Assembly (NCBI GenBank): GCA_903831485.1
Contig: CAIKXW010000238.1
Span: forward strand, 1 to 8,506
Reading direction: 5' to 3'
From: an uncultured Alphaproteobacteria bacterium
GTDB taxonomy: Bacteria; Pseudomonadota; Alphaproteobacteria; Caulobacterales; Hyphomonadaceae
Length of the DNA: 8,506 nt
Part shown: positions 1 to 6,094 of the stretch, piece after piece
How positions within the stretch are numbered: position 1 is the stretch's first letter
Layout: each line of letters starts with the position of its first letter
Notes under the pieces: generated by a model
The model's input: the letters and a program-made list of their open reading frames with translations, nothing else
The model's database searches: none
What the model was told of the DNA's origin: nothing
Made by a program: the position numbers and the translations under genes

Positions 1-408
1 CTGTACAAGCATCTCGTGGAGGGCGAGGCCGACGAGGCGGAGAAGATCAAGACCTTCTACGACGAATACTTCGCCGTGCTCGACCTGACCGAGGAATTCT
101 ATCTTGAGACGGTCGCCTGGGTCTTTCAGGAAATGCGCCTGCCGCTCGGCCGCCTCAAACACCATGGCGAACCCGTCGACTGCTCGAAGATCACCCGCAC
201 GGCCCTGCTGACGGTGGAAGGCGAGCGCGACGATATCTGCGCCGTCGGCCAGACTGCGGCCGCCCACGAACTCACCCCCAAGCTGCGCCCCCACCTGCGC
301 AGCCACCACCTGCAGCCCGGCGTCGGCCATTATGGCGTATTCTCCGGCCGCAAGTGGGACAACCAGATCTACCCGACCGTAAGGTCCGTGATCCTGGCGG
401 CGGACTAG
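1..408 (+). CDS. phaZ: Intracellular polyhydroxyalkanoate depolymerase PhaZ, C-terminal part
   Basis: This is the last 135 residues of an intracellular poly(3-hydroxybutyrate) depolymerase. The reading frame is open from base 1, so the true start lies outside the window. PhaZ hydrolyses stored PHA granules in the cytoplasm to release hydroxyacyl monomers or oligomers. The fragment matches the C-terminal half of the family. An Asp-containing segment, VEGERDDICAVGQT (fragment residues 72-85), should carry the catalytic Asp. GVGHYGVFSGRKW (107-119) carries the catalytic His (H110). The nucleophile would lie upstream, outside the window. The stop TAG lies in a CTAG shared with the stop of the convergent hemolysin III-like gene, so the genes overlap by 4 bp and there is no room for a terminator between them. 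Family assignment is confident from these two motifs and the end-to-end C-terminal match. Confidence 0.93.
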   Translation: MYKHLVEGEADEAEKIKTFYDEYFAVLDLTEEFYLETVAWVFQEMRLPLGRLKHHGEPVDCSKITRTALLTVEGERDDICAVGQTAAAHELTPKLRPHLRSHHLQPGVGHYGVFSGRKWDNQIYPTVRSVILAAD

Positions 409-1100
409 GCAACGCCCGCGGCGGCCACGTCCATGTAGATCGCCGCAAAGTGGCAGGTCGCCGCCGCGATGACGAAACCGTGCCAGATGGCCGAGTTGAA
501 CGGCAGCTTCTTGTTGACGTGGAAGATCACGCCCACCGTGTAGAGCACGCCGCCCGCAGCCAGCAGGCCAAGGCCGAGCGGCGAGAGATTGTGGATCAGC
601 TGGTCCATGACCGCGAGAACCGCCCAGCCCAGCGTCAGGTACATTGCGATATAGACTTTCGGGGCCTTCCAGCGCGCCAGCAGGTTCATCGCAACGCCGG
701 CCAGGGCCACGACCCAGACCAGCCCCAGAATGCCCCAGGCGAGCGGGCCATCCAGCTTGGCCAGCATGAAGGGCGTGTAGGACGCCGCGATCATGATGAA
801 GATGCCCGACAGGTCGAGCCGCTCAAGAATGTGAGCGAGTTTCTGGTTGGTGTTCGAGTTGCACAGCGCCGAGGCGCCCAGCATGGCCAGCAGGCCGGCC
901 GAATAGATCACCAGGGCGGCCGTCGCCTTCACGCTGCCGGACGAGGCGGCCGTTGTGACAAGGAGGATACAGCCCACCACCGCGAGCGCGAGGCCGACCG
1001 CATGAACGATAACGTCGGCGAGCCAGTAATGACGATGCTGCTGCGGGTACCAGTAGGCTTTGACAGCCTTGGCTTGGGAGGGGGAGAGATGCGTTGTCAT
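405..1100 (-). CDS. Hemolysin III / TrhA (PAQR-like) family integral membrane protein
   Basis: A 231-residue protein with about seven hydrophobic segments (roughly residues 27-49, 58-80, 97-115, 119-141, 149-166, 176-195, 204-225), the layout of the hemolysin III/YqfA (TrhA) family, the bacterial relatives of PAQR receptors. Family signatures are RLDLSGIFIMIAASYTPF (94-111) and NSAIWHGFVIAAATCHFAAI (202-221). The canonical metal site is Ser-x3-His, Asp, and His-x3-His. Here D96 and H207 are present, but the Ser-x3-His position reads SALCN (S77...N81) and the first His of the C-terminal pair is S203. This may be a subfamily trait. The start is placed at MTTHLSPS, because the 38 residues encoded upstream look unlike a family N-terminus and an AGG-containing Shine-Dalgarno-like stretch precedes this ATG. 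The physiological role is unclear: some relatives are linked to membrane lipid or energy homeostasis, and 'hemolysin' is a historical name. Confidence 0.9.
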   Translation of the reverse strand: MTTHLSPSQAKAVKAYWYPQQHRHYWLADVIVHAVGLALAVVGCILLVTTAASSGSVKATAALVIYSAGLLAMLGASALCNSNTNQKLAHILERLDLSGIFIMIAASYTPFMLAKLDGPLAWGILGLVWVVALAGVAMNLLARWKAPKVYIAMYLTLGWAVLAVMDQLIHNLSPLGLGLLAAGGVLYTVGVIFHVNKKLPFNSAIWHGFVIAAATCHFAAIYMDVAAAGVA

Positions 1101-1515
1101 GTCAGCCTGCCCTTCTTCGCTGGGGCTTCGAGTGGAATGTACGGACCGACTCTCGGTTCCGATGCGAACATCAGGCCAGCAAAGGCGGGCATAAGCACGA
1201 CGCGAATGCGGCAATGCAATGCGTTTCAGGCACGGAGATGGGGCGCGCCGCCTTCAGAATGAACCCGCATTCAGTCAGCATGCGGATCGATGGCGCAGTT
1301 CAACACGATGTTCGGAAGCGGTGTGGCTTCCGTGCCGCGCTTCCTGAACTTCCATACAGGTTCACGCGTGTGTCCCGGAGTGTCGCGAGCACCGCGGGTC
1401 ATGATTCAGATGATACCGGGGAATGGTTGAGGACGGCGTCTGGAAGCTGGTGAAATTTCATCGATCTGGTGCGGAAGCAGGCTTCGCAACGGCTGGGCTG
1501 CCGCCTCAGGCTGCT
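1101..1515. other. 415-bp intergenic region with no convincing gene
   Basis: This lies between the end of the LysR gene and the start of the hemolysin III-like gene, both on the minus strand. Open frames crossing it on either strand have no recognisable protein character. It holds a few small dyads: CCGCAT/ATGCGG with a 9-base loop (1265-1285), CGGAAGC/GCTTCCG with a 6-base loop (1313-1332), and the 10-bp palindrome TGAAATTTCA (1451-1460). None has a following T-run, so none is a clear intrinsic terminator. The right part could be the 3' untranslated region of the LysR transcript, and the left part the leader and promoter region of the hemolysin III-like gene. Confidence 0.5.
1189..1214 (-). 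promoter_or_regulatory. Possible promoter for the hemolysin III-like gene
   Basis: Read on the minus strand, TTGCCGC (1214-1208) is followed after 11 bases by GCTTATGC (1196-1189). The -35 part matches the Caulobacter-type TTGACGS consensus at 6 of 7 positions. The -10 part matches GCTANAWC only partly. A start about 80-90 bases upstream of the ATG at 1100 would result. This is a weak call resting on motif resemblance only. Confidence 0.25.
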
Positions 1516-2451
1516 TCAGGCCGCAGATCCGATATCCATCGTCGCCCTCGCCGTCTCGACAATCACGCCCCTGACCCAGGCCAGGACGGGATCGGATGCG
1601 CGCACAGCGGTCCACACCAGCGTCAGGTCGAAATCGCGGGCGGGCAGCGGCGGCTCCTTGAGAACCAACCCGAACGTCTCGGCAAACCGTCGCGCAAAAA
1701 CGTGGGAGAGCGTCGACACCATGTCGGTCCCGCCAACCGCCGCGAGCGCCGCAATGAATTGCGGCGTCACCAGCGCGATCCGCCGCTGTACGCCCGCCTT
1801 TGCCAGCTGTGCATCGAGTTCGGAGCCGGCATCGCCCAGGATGGAAATGCCGACATGGTCGACACGGCCATAATCCTCGATGGTCCATTTGCGATTCGCC
1901 AGCGGATGGCCCTTCCGCATTACAAGCGCCAGCCGGTCCATTGCACAGCTTTCGCTGCTAGACCCCGGCGGCAGCGGCGTGGAGGATGTCGCAAAGGCCA
2001 GGTCGAGCCGCCCTGTCTCCATCCGCTGGATCAGATCTGGGCCGTAACCTTCTATGCGAATGCTGATCCCCGGCGCTTCTGTAGCCAAGCGCTTCATCAG
2101 CGCCGGCGCCAGAAGTATGCCGTGCATGTCAAGGCCGGCGATCCGTATGGTCCGCTCGACCTTCGCCGGGTCGAACACCGGCTCGCGGAACACGCCCTTC
2201 ACCTCGTCCAGCATGCCCGGCAGCCGGACCGACAACGCCTCCGCCCGCGCGCTCAGCACGTAACCGCCCCCCGGCGATCTCACGAGCAGCACATCGCCCA
2301 GCACCTCCCTGAGCCGCGCCAGCGCCCGGCTCATGGCCGGCTGGCTGAGGCCGACATCGCGCGCCGCCTGACTGACATTGCGCCGCGTCAGCAACGCCTC
2401 CAGCGCCGGGAGGAGGTTCAGGTCGATCGAGGCTAAATTCACTTCGTGCAT
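1516..2451 (-). CDS. LysR-type transcriptional regulator
   Basis: A 311-residue LysR-type regulator of normal length. The N-terminal winged helix-turn-helix covers about residues 8-65. Its recognition region VSQAARDVGLSQPAMSRALA lies at 26-45, followed by ARLREVLGDVLLVR, typical of the family. The co-inducer-binding domain covers about 98-300, starting TIRIAGLD; the ligand cannot be read from sequence. The start at 2451 is chosen because MHEVNLASIDLNLLPALEALL is the usual LysR beginning. In-frame residues further upstream look non-coding and would run into the divergent gene. No good Shine-Dalgarno sequence precedes the ATG. The gene is divergent from the SDR/epimerase-like gene with 76 bp between them, the classic LysR arrangement, so that gene is the likely target. 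The intergenic palindrome overlaps this gene's start codon, which would favour negative autoregulation (inference). Confidence 0.93.
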   Translation of the reverse strand: MHEVNLASIDLNLLPALEALLTRRNVSQAARDVGLSQPAMSRALARLREVLGDVLLVRSPGGGYVLSARAEALSVRLPGMLDEVKGVFREPVFDPAKVERTIRIAGLDMHGILLAPALMKRLATEAPGISIRIEGYGPDLIQRMETGRLDLAFATSSTPLPPGSSSESCAMDRLALVMRKGHPLANRKWTIEDYGRVDHVGISILGDAGSELDAQLAKAGVQRRIALVTPQFIAALAAVGGTDMVSTLSHVFARRFAETFGLVLKEPPLPARDFDLTLVWTAVRASDPVLAWVRGVIVETARATMDIGSAA

Positions 2452-2483
2452 ATCATCAATACCAACTATGCATTTTTGATATG
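2449..2483. promoter_or_regulatory. Putative LysR operator (concentric imperfect palindrome)
   Basis: CATATCA (2449-2455) and TGATATG (2477-2483) form a perfect 7-bp inverted repeat centred on base 2466. Inside it, with the same centre, lies ATAC-N7-GCAT (2459-2473), which fits the T-N11-A box of LysR regulators (T2460, A2472), with one extra matching pair outside it. The element overlaps the start codon of the LysR gene and reaches the candidate -35 of the divergent SDR gene. This geometry fits autorepression plus control of the neighbour. The palindrome is read directly; its use by this LysR protein is inferred. Confidence 0.6.
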
Positions 2484-2502
2484 TTCGTCCCTGCGCTACC
2501 TT
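2476..2502 (+). promoter_or_regulatory. Candidate promoter of the SDR gene
   Basis: TTGATAT (2476-2482), a 12-base spacer, then GCTACCTT (2495-2502) resembles the alphaproteobacterial housekeeping consensus TTGACGS-N10-14-GCTANAWC. The -35 overlaps the right arm of the putative LysR operator, so regulator binding should affect polymerase access. On the opposite strand TTGACA is found at 2510-2505 and could serve the LysR gene, but its -10 partner is poor. Confidence 0.4.
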
Positions 2503-2527
2503 GCTGTCAACAGAGAAGGAGACAGCG

Positions 2528-3523
2528 ATGGCGCACACAGAAAACCTGGTCACCGTGTTCGGCTATGGACCCACCGGGGCCGCGACAGTGGAAGCGCTGC
2601 GCGCCCGCGGAACGCCTGTACGCCTCGTCCAGCGCAAGCGCCCCGCCAGCCTCCCCGCCGGCGTCGAATTCACGGCGTGCGACGTGCTAAAGCCTGAAGA
2701 CGTCAAACGCGCGATGTCGGGCGCGTCCCAGGTCGTCGTCGCCATCGGCTTCGAATACCTCACCCCGGTGTGGCGCGCGGCGTGGCCCAAGGCGATGACA
2801 GCTCTCATCGCGGCGGCAGAAGCCGCCAACACCCGCGTCGTGTTCATCGACAACATGTACATGTACGGCCCGCAGGACGTGGCCCTGCACGAGGACCTGC
2901 CGCTCGCCGACTACGGCCGGAAGCCCGCCGTGCGCTCTGCGGTGACGCGCATGTGGCAGCAGGCGGCCCGCGAGGGCCGGGTGCGCTGGGCCGCCTTGCG
3001 CGCGCCCGACTTCTACGGACCCGGCGTGCGCAACTCGCACATGGGCGACTCAGGCCTCGCCCCCGTCGCGCAGGGGAAGGCAGCACAGGTCCTGATGACG
3101 CCCGACATGCCGCACGCCTTCGCCTACGTGCCGGACATCGCCCGCGCCGTGGTGACCCTCCTCGATGCACCCGACGACGCCTTCAACCAGACCTGGCACG
3201 TCCCCTGCGCCAAGGCGAAATCACCGCGCGAGATGCTGCAGATCGGCGCGGACGCTGCCGGCGTGAAGCTGAAGATGATGGTCATGCCGAGCCCGATGCT
3301 GCGCCTTCTCGGCCTCTTCGCCCCGATGATGCGCGAACTGATCGAGATGCGTTTCACCTGGAACCGCCCCTATCATGTCGATGCAACCAAGTTCGCCCGC
3401 CGCTTCTGGTCGGACGCCACGCCGCTTGAAGTCGGCATTCCCGCCGCTGTCCGCTCCTACCGCGCAGAACCTGCATCCTCCCCGATAACGAGCGGGGGAC
3501 ACGCCCCCGCCGCCGCATCGTAA
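2528..3523 (+). CDS. Atypical SDR / NAD(P)-dependent epimerase-like protein
   Basis: A 331-residue Rossmann-fold protein of the extended/atypical short-chain dehydrogenase class. The nucleotide-binding glycine motif GYGPTG sits at residues 12-17, with the preceding strand LVTVF at 7-11. CDVLKPEDV (51-59) supplies the acidic residue usually near the adenine. RAPDFYGPG (158-166) and AYVPDIARAV (199-208) are typical of NAD-dependent epimerase/dehydratase relatives. No clear YxxxK catalytic pair is present: IDNMYMYGPQ (107-116) occupies the region where extended SDRs usually have Ser and Tyr, and the nearest Tyr/Lys arrangement is YGRK (129-132). Chemistry and substrate are therefore uncertain. 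The start at 2528 follows a strong Shine-Dalgarno GAGAAGGAG. The gene is divergent from a LysR regulator that probably controls it. The last dozen residues (Gly/Ala/Pro-rich) are encoded by a hairpin and look like a degenerate tail. Confidence 0.88.
   Translation: MAHTENLVTVFGYGPTGAATVEALRARGTPVRLVQRKRPASLPAGVEFTACDVLKPEDVKRAMSGASQVVVAIGFEYLTPVWRAAWPKAMTALIAAAEAANTRVVFIDNMYMYGPQDVALHEDLPLADYGRKPAVRSAVTRMWQQAAREGRVRWAALRAPDFYGPGVRNSHMGDSGLAPVAQGKAAQVLMTPDMPHAFAYVPDIARAVVTLLDAPDDAFNQTWHVPCAKAKSPREMLQIGADAAGVKLKMMVMPSPMLRLLGLFAPMMRELIEMRFTWNRPYHVDATKFARRFWSDATPLEVGIPAAVRSYRAEPASSPITSGGHAPAAAS
3492..3510 (+). terminator. GC-rich hairpin at the 3' end of the SDR coding region
   Basis: GCGGGGG (3492-3498) and CCCCCGC (3504-3510) form a perfect 7-bp stem with a 5-base loop, just before the SDR stop codon. 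No T-run follows, so it is not a textbook intrinsic terminator. It may slow polymerase or protect the mRNA 3' end. The 9-base sequence AACGAGCGG occurs next to the left arm (3487-3495) and again just after the stop codon (3524-3532). Confidence 0.4.
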
Positions 3524-3544
3524 CAACGAGCGGTTCCTCCCCGG

Positions 3545-3573
3545 CCGGCAGGCGGATAAGCTCCGCCTGCCGG
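3545..3573 (+). terminator. Perfect 12-bp hairpin between the SDR gene and the two-TM gene
   Basis: CCGGCAGGCGGA (3545-3556) pairs perfectly with TCCGCCTGCCGG (3562-3573) around a 5-base loop. It lies 21 bp after the SDR stop and ends 5 bases before the GGAGG Shine-Dalgarno of the next gene. Without a T-run it is either a weak or Rho-assisted terminator for the SDR transcript or a structure in the leader of the two-TM gene. The stem is seen directly; its role is inferred. Confidence 0.5.
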
Positions 3574-3589
3574 ATCACGGAGGACTTCG

Positions 3590-3955
3590 ATGGCGCTGTT
3601 CAATTTCGACTCCAAGGACAAGCCTCTCGCCTCACCGGCAAGGTTTGCGGGACGCCTGCTCGCCAACATCGCCGTCGCCCTGGCGCTGGTCGCCGCGGCG
3701 CTCGGCGTCGGCATGTGGGGCTATCAGGCGACGGAGGGCATGCCCGCCATCGACGCATTCCTGAATTCTGCGATGCTGCTGGGCGGCATGGGCCCCGTCG
3801 ATCCGCCCCTGCATACAGAAGCCGGCAAACTCTTCGCCGGCATCTACGCCCTCGCCTGCGGCCTGATCCTGGTCCTGGTCTCAGGCATCGTGCTGGCGCC
3901 AGTCTTCCACCGCGTTCTGCACGCGCTGCATGTGGACGACGACGATCGGGGGTGA
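3590..3955 (+). CDS. Small two-TM protein with potassium-channel-like layout and degenerate filter
   Basis: A 121-residue membrane protein. A polar N-terminus (1-21) is followed by a first hydrophobic segment (about 22-44), a short pore-helix-like stretch DAFLNSAMLL (55-64), GGMGP (65-69), and a second long hydrophobic segment (about 80-103). The C-terminus is rich in His and Asp: HRVLHALHVDDDD (107-119). The order TM, re-entrant helix, glycine-rich turn, TM resembles 2TM ion channels such as KcsA, but the filter TVGYGD is replaced by LGGMGP. Potassium selectivity is thus not supported. It could be a divergent channel, a regulatory subunit or a structural membrane protein. The start is well set by GGAGG 7 bases upstream of the ATG. 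The gene follows the SDR gene after a strong hairpin and is convergent with the Sel1 lipoprotein gene, with 17 bp between the stops. The gene is confident; the channel relationship is inferred. Confidence 0.8.
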   Translation: MALFNFDSKDKPLASPARFAGRLLANIAVALALVAAALGVGMWGYQATEGMPAIDAFLNSAMLLGGMGPVDPPLHTEAGKLFAGIYALACGLILVLVSGIVLAPVFHRVLHALHVDDDDRG

Positions 3956-3972
3956 AGCGCTGGGACCGACGG

Positions 3973-4599
3973 TCAGCTGTCGCTATCCGCATCCAGCGTA
4001 TCGAGCCAGCTCTTGGCCTCGTCCGAACCTTGGTCAGCTGCGCGCTGATACCACTCGCGCGCCTTCGTCTTGTCCGCCATGTACGCATCCTGCGCATACA
4101 TGCCAGCGACCGCGAGGATGGCCTCCAGATTGCCCCCCGCCGCCGCCTTCTCCATCAGCTTGAGCCCCGACGACGGCTGCAGCTTGTAGCCGTCCTTGCC
4201 GAACGCCATGCGCTGGCCGACCCACAGCTGCGCCTCGGGCAGCCCTGCCTCAGAGGCCGATTCCACGTCCTCGAAGCCGCCCTGCTGCAGCATGTAGTCC
4301 TCTGACGCGAGACGGCGCACCGCCCGTTCATACTGGGCATGGGCGTTGCCGGCGTCGGCAAGCTCATCGAGCCTGATCGCATCGCCGGCGGCCACGGCCT
4401 CATCGAAAGCCGGCTTCTGCGCCGCCAGCTCTGCCTGGACCTTTTTCAGCTTTTCGAGCTCGGCCGCAGCCTTGGGATCGATCCCCGCCACGCCAGCCGG
4501 ACTGACCGTCGCATCCTCGGTTCCCTTGACTGCGGACTCACCCCCGCAGGCCGCGAGCGCGAGACAGGCAATCGGGAGAAGATGGATCAGGCGAGCCAT
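3973..4599 (-). CDS. Sel1-repeat lipoprotein
   Basis: A 208-residue predicted lipoprotein. The signal peptide covers residues 1-17 and ends in the lipobox LAAC, with the lipidated Cys at 18. Gly at +2 does not signal inner-membrane retention, so the outer membrane is the likely site. A charged, helix-prone segment (about 43-70) follows. Sel1-like (TPR-related) repeats fill the rest: [16 protein letters not shown] (83-98), [17 protein letters not shown] (118-134), [17 protein letters not shown] (153-169) and a final [20 protein letters not shown] (180-199). Such repeats usually mediate protein-protein contacts; the partner is unknown. The start at 4599 gives a clean signal peptide and lies inside the end of leuD (13-bp overlap, ATGGCTCGCCTGA). 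No clear Shine-Dalgarno is present, so translation is probably coupled to leuD. Nothing links it functionally to leucine synthesis beyond this position. Confidence 0.88.
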   Translation of the reverse strand: MARLIHLLPIACLALAACGGESAVKGTEDATVSPAGVAGIDPKAAAELEKLKKVQAELAAQKPAFDEAVAAGDAIRLDELADAGNAHAQYERAVRRLASEDYMLQQGGFEDVESASEAGLPEAQLWVGQRMAFGKDGYKLQPSSGLKLMEKAAAGGNLEAILAVAGMYAQDAYMADKTKAREWYQRAADQGSDEAKSWLDTLDADSDS

Positions 4600-5192
4600 G
4601 GCTGGGAGAGCTTTCGCTGTTCCTCGAAGCGAGAAATGTCGCCGCCATGCTGCAGTGTCTCGCCGATCTCGTCGAGCCCCGCGAGCAGGCTGGCCTTGCG
4701 GCCCTGGTCGATGTCGAAACGATGCACCTTGCCGTCCGGCGCAGTTACCGTCTGGGCGGCGAGGTCGATGTTGAACATGTGGTTCGGCCCACCTGCCTGC
4801 TCCATCAGGCTGTCCACCACCTCCCGCGGCAGCGCGATCGGCAGGAGCCCGTTCTTGAAGCAGTTGTTGTAGAAAATGTCCGCAAAGCTCGGCGCGATCA
4901 CCACGCTCAGCCCCTGGTCCAGCAGCGCCCATGGCGCATGCTCGCGCGAGGAGCCGCAGCCGAAATTCTCCTTGGCGATCAGGATCGCGGCCTTCGCATA
5001 GGCCGGCTTGTTGAGCACAAAGTCCGGATTGGGCGAGCCGTCCGCCTTCGTCTTGAAGTCATAGAACAGCCCTTTCGCCAGCCCCTCGCGCGAAACCGTC
5101 TTGAGGAACTGCTTCGGGATGATCTGGTCGGTGTCGATGTTCGCGATCGGCAGGGGCGCCGCGGTTCCGGTGAGTTGCGTAAAGGCTTTCAT
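4587..5192 (-). CDS. leuD: 3-isopropylmalate dehydratase small subunit LeuD
   Basis: The 201-residue small subunit of isopropylmalate isomerase, the usual LeuD length. With the iron-sulfur large subunit LeuC it converts 2-isopropylmalate to 3-isopropylmalate in leucine synthesis in the cytoplasm. Diagnostic segments are [14 protein letters not shown] (18-31), the substrate-recognition loop [16 protein letters not shown] (75-90), and [17 protein letters not shown] (103-119). The start MKAFTQLTG at 5192 is the usual family N-terminus; the frame extends 20 codons further upstream but those residues are atypical. The ATG has no obvious Shine-Dalgarno. leuC is not adjacent: the upstream neighbour (43 bp away) is the double-VOC gene, and the downstream one is the overlapping Sel1 lipoprotein. 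The next pathway enzyme, LeuB, is encoded about 1.7 kb away on the opposite strand. Confidence 0.96.
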   Translation of the reverse strand: MKAFTQLTGTAAPLPIANIDTDQIIPKQFLKTVSREGLAKGLFYDFKTKADGSPNPDFVLNKPAYAKAAILIAKENFGCGSSREHAPWALLDQGLSVVIAPSFADIFYNNCFKNGLLPIALPREVVDSLMEQAGGPNHMFNIDLAAQTVTAPDGKVHRFDIDQGRKASLLAGLDEIGETLQHGGDISRFEEQRKLSQPWLA

Positions 5193-5235
5193 GGCGCGGG
5201 GTATCGCATGGGCGGACGGCACGTGGGAAGGGTCG

Positions 5236-6081
5236 TCACCCCGCCTCTGCAATCACCAGCGTCGGTATCCCCAGTGTGCCGTCACGCACGCTGAACACCT
5301 TCGTGCCGACCCTGCGCCCTGCCCGGATGGGCGTCACGCCGATGCCCTCCTTCACAAGCCGCGCATGCGCCGCTTCGAGATCCGGGACCTTCCACGACAG
5401 ACCCCACAGCCTGTCGGGCTGGTTTCCGACACCGGTCGAAATCTTGTGCGCCAGCTCCACCGTCATCCCGCCGATGCGGAAGAACATCAGCCGCATGTCC
5501 CAGTCCGGATTGGAGCGGTCGAGCGCCAGCCGCAGGCCCAGGCGCGCGCCATACAGCGCCACCGCACGATCCGGGTTGGCCGTGTTGATCACCACATGGT
5601 CGAGGCCCGAGACGATGTCCGGCTTCTGCGACTTGTAGGCCAGCGGGTCAGGCGCCTTGCGGTTCAGGCAGAAGATCCGGACGCCGTGCGTCGTCGAATC
5701 ATCCAGCCGCATCCGCGACCAGTAGCGCGCGCTGCCCGAGCGCGGATCGACGCTCTCATTGGCGACGATCTCGTCTGGCCGCAATCCGCGCCTGTCCAGC
5801 GCTGCGCGATCACCGGCCAGATCATCGCTGTGAAACACCAGCGTCTTCAGCCCGACGCCATCCTGCTCGATCATCGCATGAAGCCGCCGCGCCAGCGGCC
5901 CGCCGCCCGTTGGCGACATGATCTCCAGGGCCGTGTTCTCGAGCTGGAAGATCACCGTGGCCGATCCGCCCGGATCATGAGAGCGCCAGTCGGGCTCGCG
6001 CCCCAGCAATGTCGAATAGGCGGTCTCGCCATCGTCGATCGACGGGCAGACGATGAGGACGTGATCGAGACCGGTGATCAT
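5236..6081 (-). CDS. VOC-family (glyoxalase-like) protein with two VOC domains
   Basis: A 281-residue cytoplasmic protein made of two vicinal-oxygen-chelate domains. Domain 1 (about 1-140) begins [21 protein letters not shown] and domain 2 (about 157-281) begins [21 protein letters not shown]. Each keeps one His and one Glu at expected VOC metal positions: H7 and E53 (LEIMSP), H162 and E209 (VELAHK). The second half of each domain seems to lack the paired His and Glu, so metal binding and catalysis are uncertain. VOC proteins include glyoxalases, extradiol dioxygenases, epimerases and resistance proteins; the substrate here cannot be read. The start at 6081 gives the typical LDH beginning at residue 5. 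It lies 13 bp after the stop of the acetyltransferase gene, with an AGGC-type ribosome site between, so the two are almost certainly co-transcribed. leuD follows after 43 bp. Confidence 0.87.
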   Translation of the reverse strand: MITGLDHVLIVCPSIDDGETAYSTLLGREPDWRSHDPGGSATVIFQLENTALEIMSPTGGGPLARRLHAMIEQDGVGLKTLVFHSDDLAGDRAALDRRGLRPDEIVANESVDPRSGSARYWSRMRLDDSTTHGVRIFCLNRKAPDPLAYKSQKPDIVSGLDHVVINTANPDRAVALYGARLGLRLALDRSNPDWDMRLMFFRIGGMTVELAHKISTGVGNQPDRLWGLSWKVPDLEAAHARLVKEGIGVTPIRAGRRVGTKVFSVRDGTLGIPTLVIAEAG

Positions 6082-6094
6082 GCTTGCCTGGCGC

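Noticed and set aside
1101..1214. N-terminal extension of the hemolysin III-like gene by 38 codons
   Set aside because: The extra residues are unlike family N-termini, and a better-placed start with a ribosome-site-like sequence exists at 1100.
354..1262. Plus-strand open frame opposite the hemolysin III-like gene
   Set aside because: It is an antisense shadow. The minus-strand frame has seven membrane segments and family signatures.
1094..1453. Plus-strand open frame of about 119 codons in the 415-bp gap
   Set aside because: It has no Shine-Dalgarno, mixed low-information composition and no motif, and it overlaps the start of the hemolysin III-like gene.
1423..2436. Long plus-strand open frame (about 337 codons) opposite the LysR gene
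   Set aside because: It has biased, low-complexity Arg/Gln/His composition and no motifs, while the minus strand encodes an unmistakable LysR regulator.
3956..3972. Possible bidirectional terminator between the two-TM gene and the lipoprotein gene
   Set aside because: Only a 4-bp dyad (GACC/GGTC at 3964-3974) and no T-run; too weak to call.
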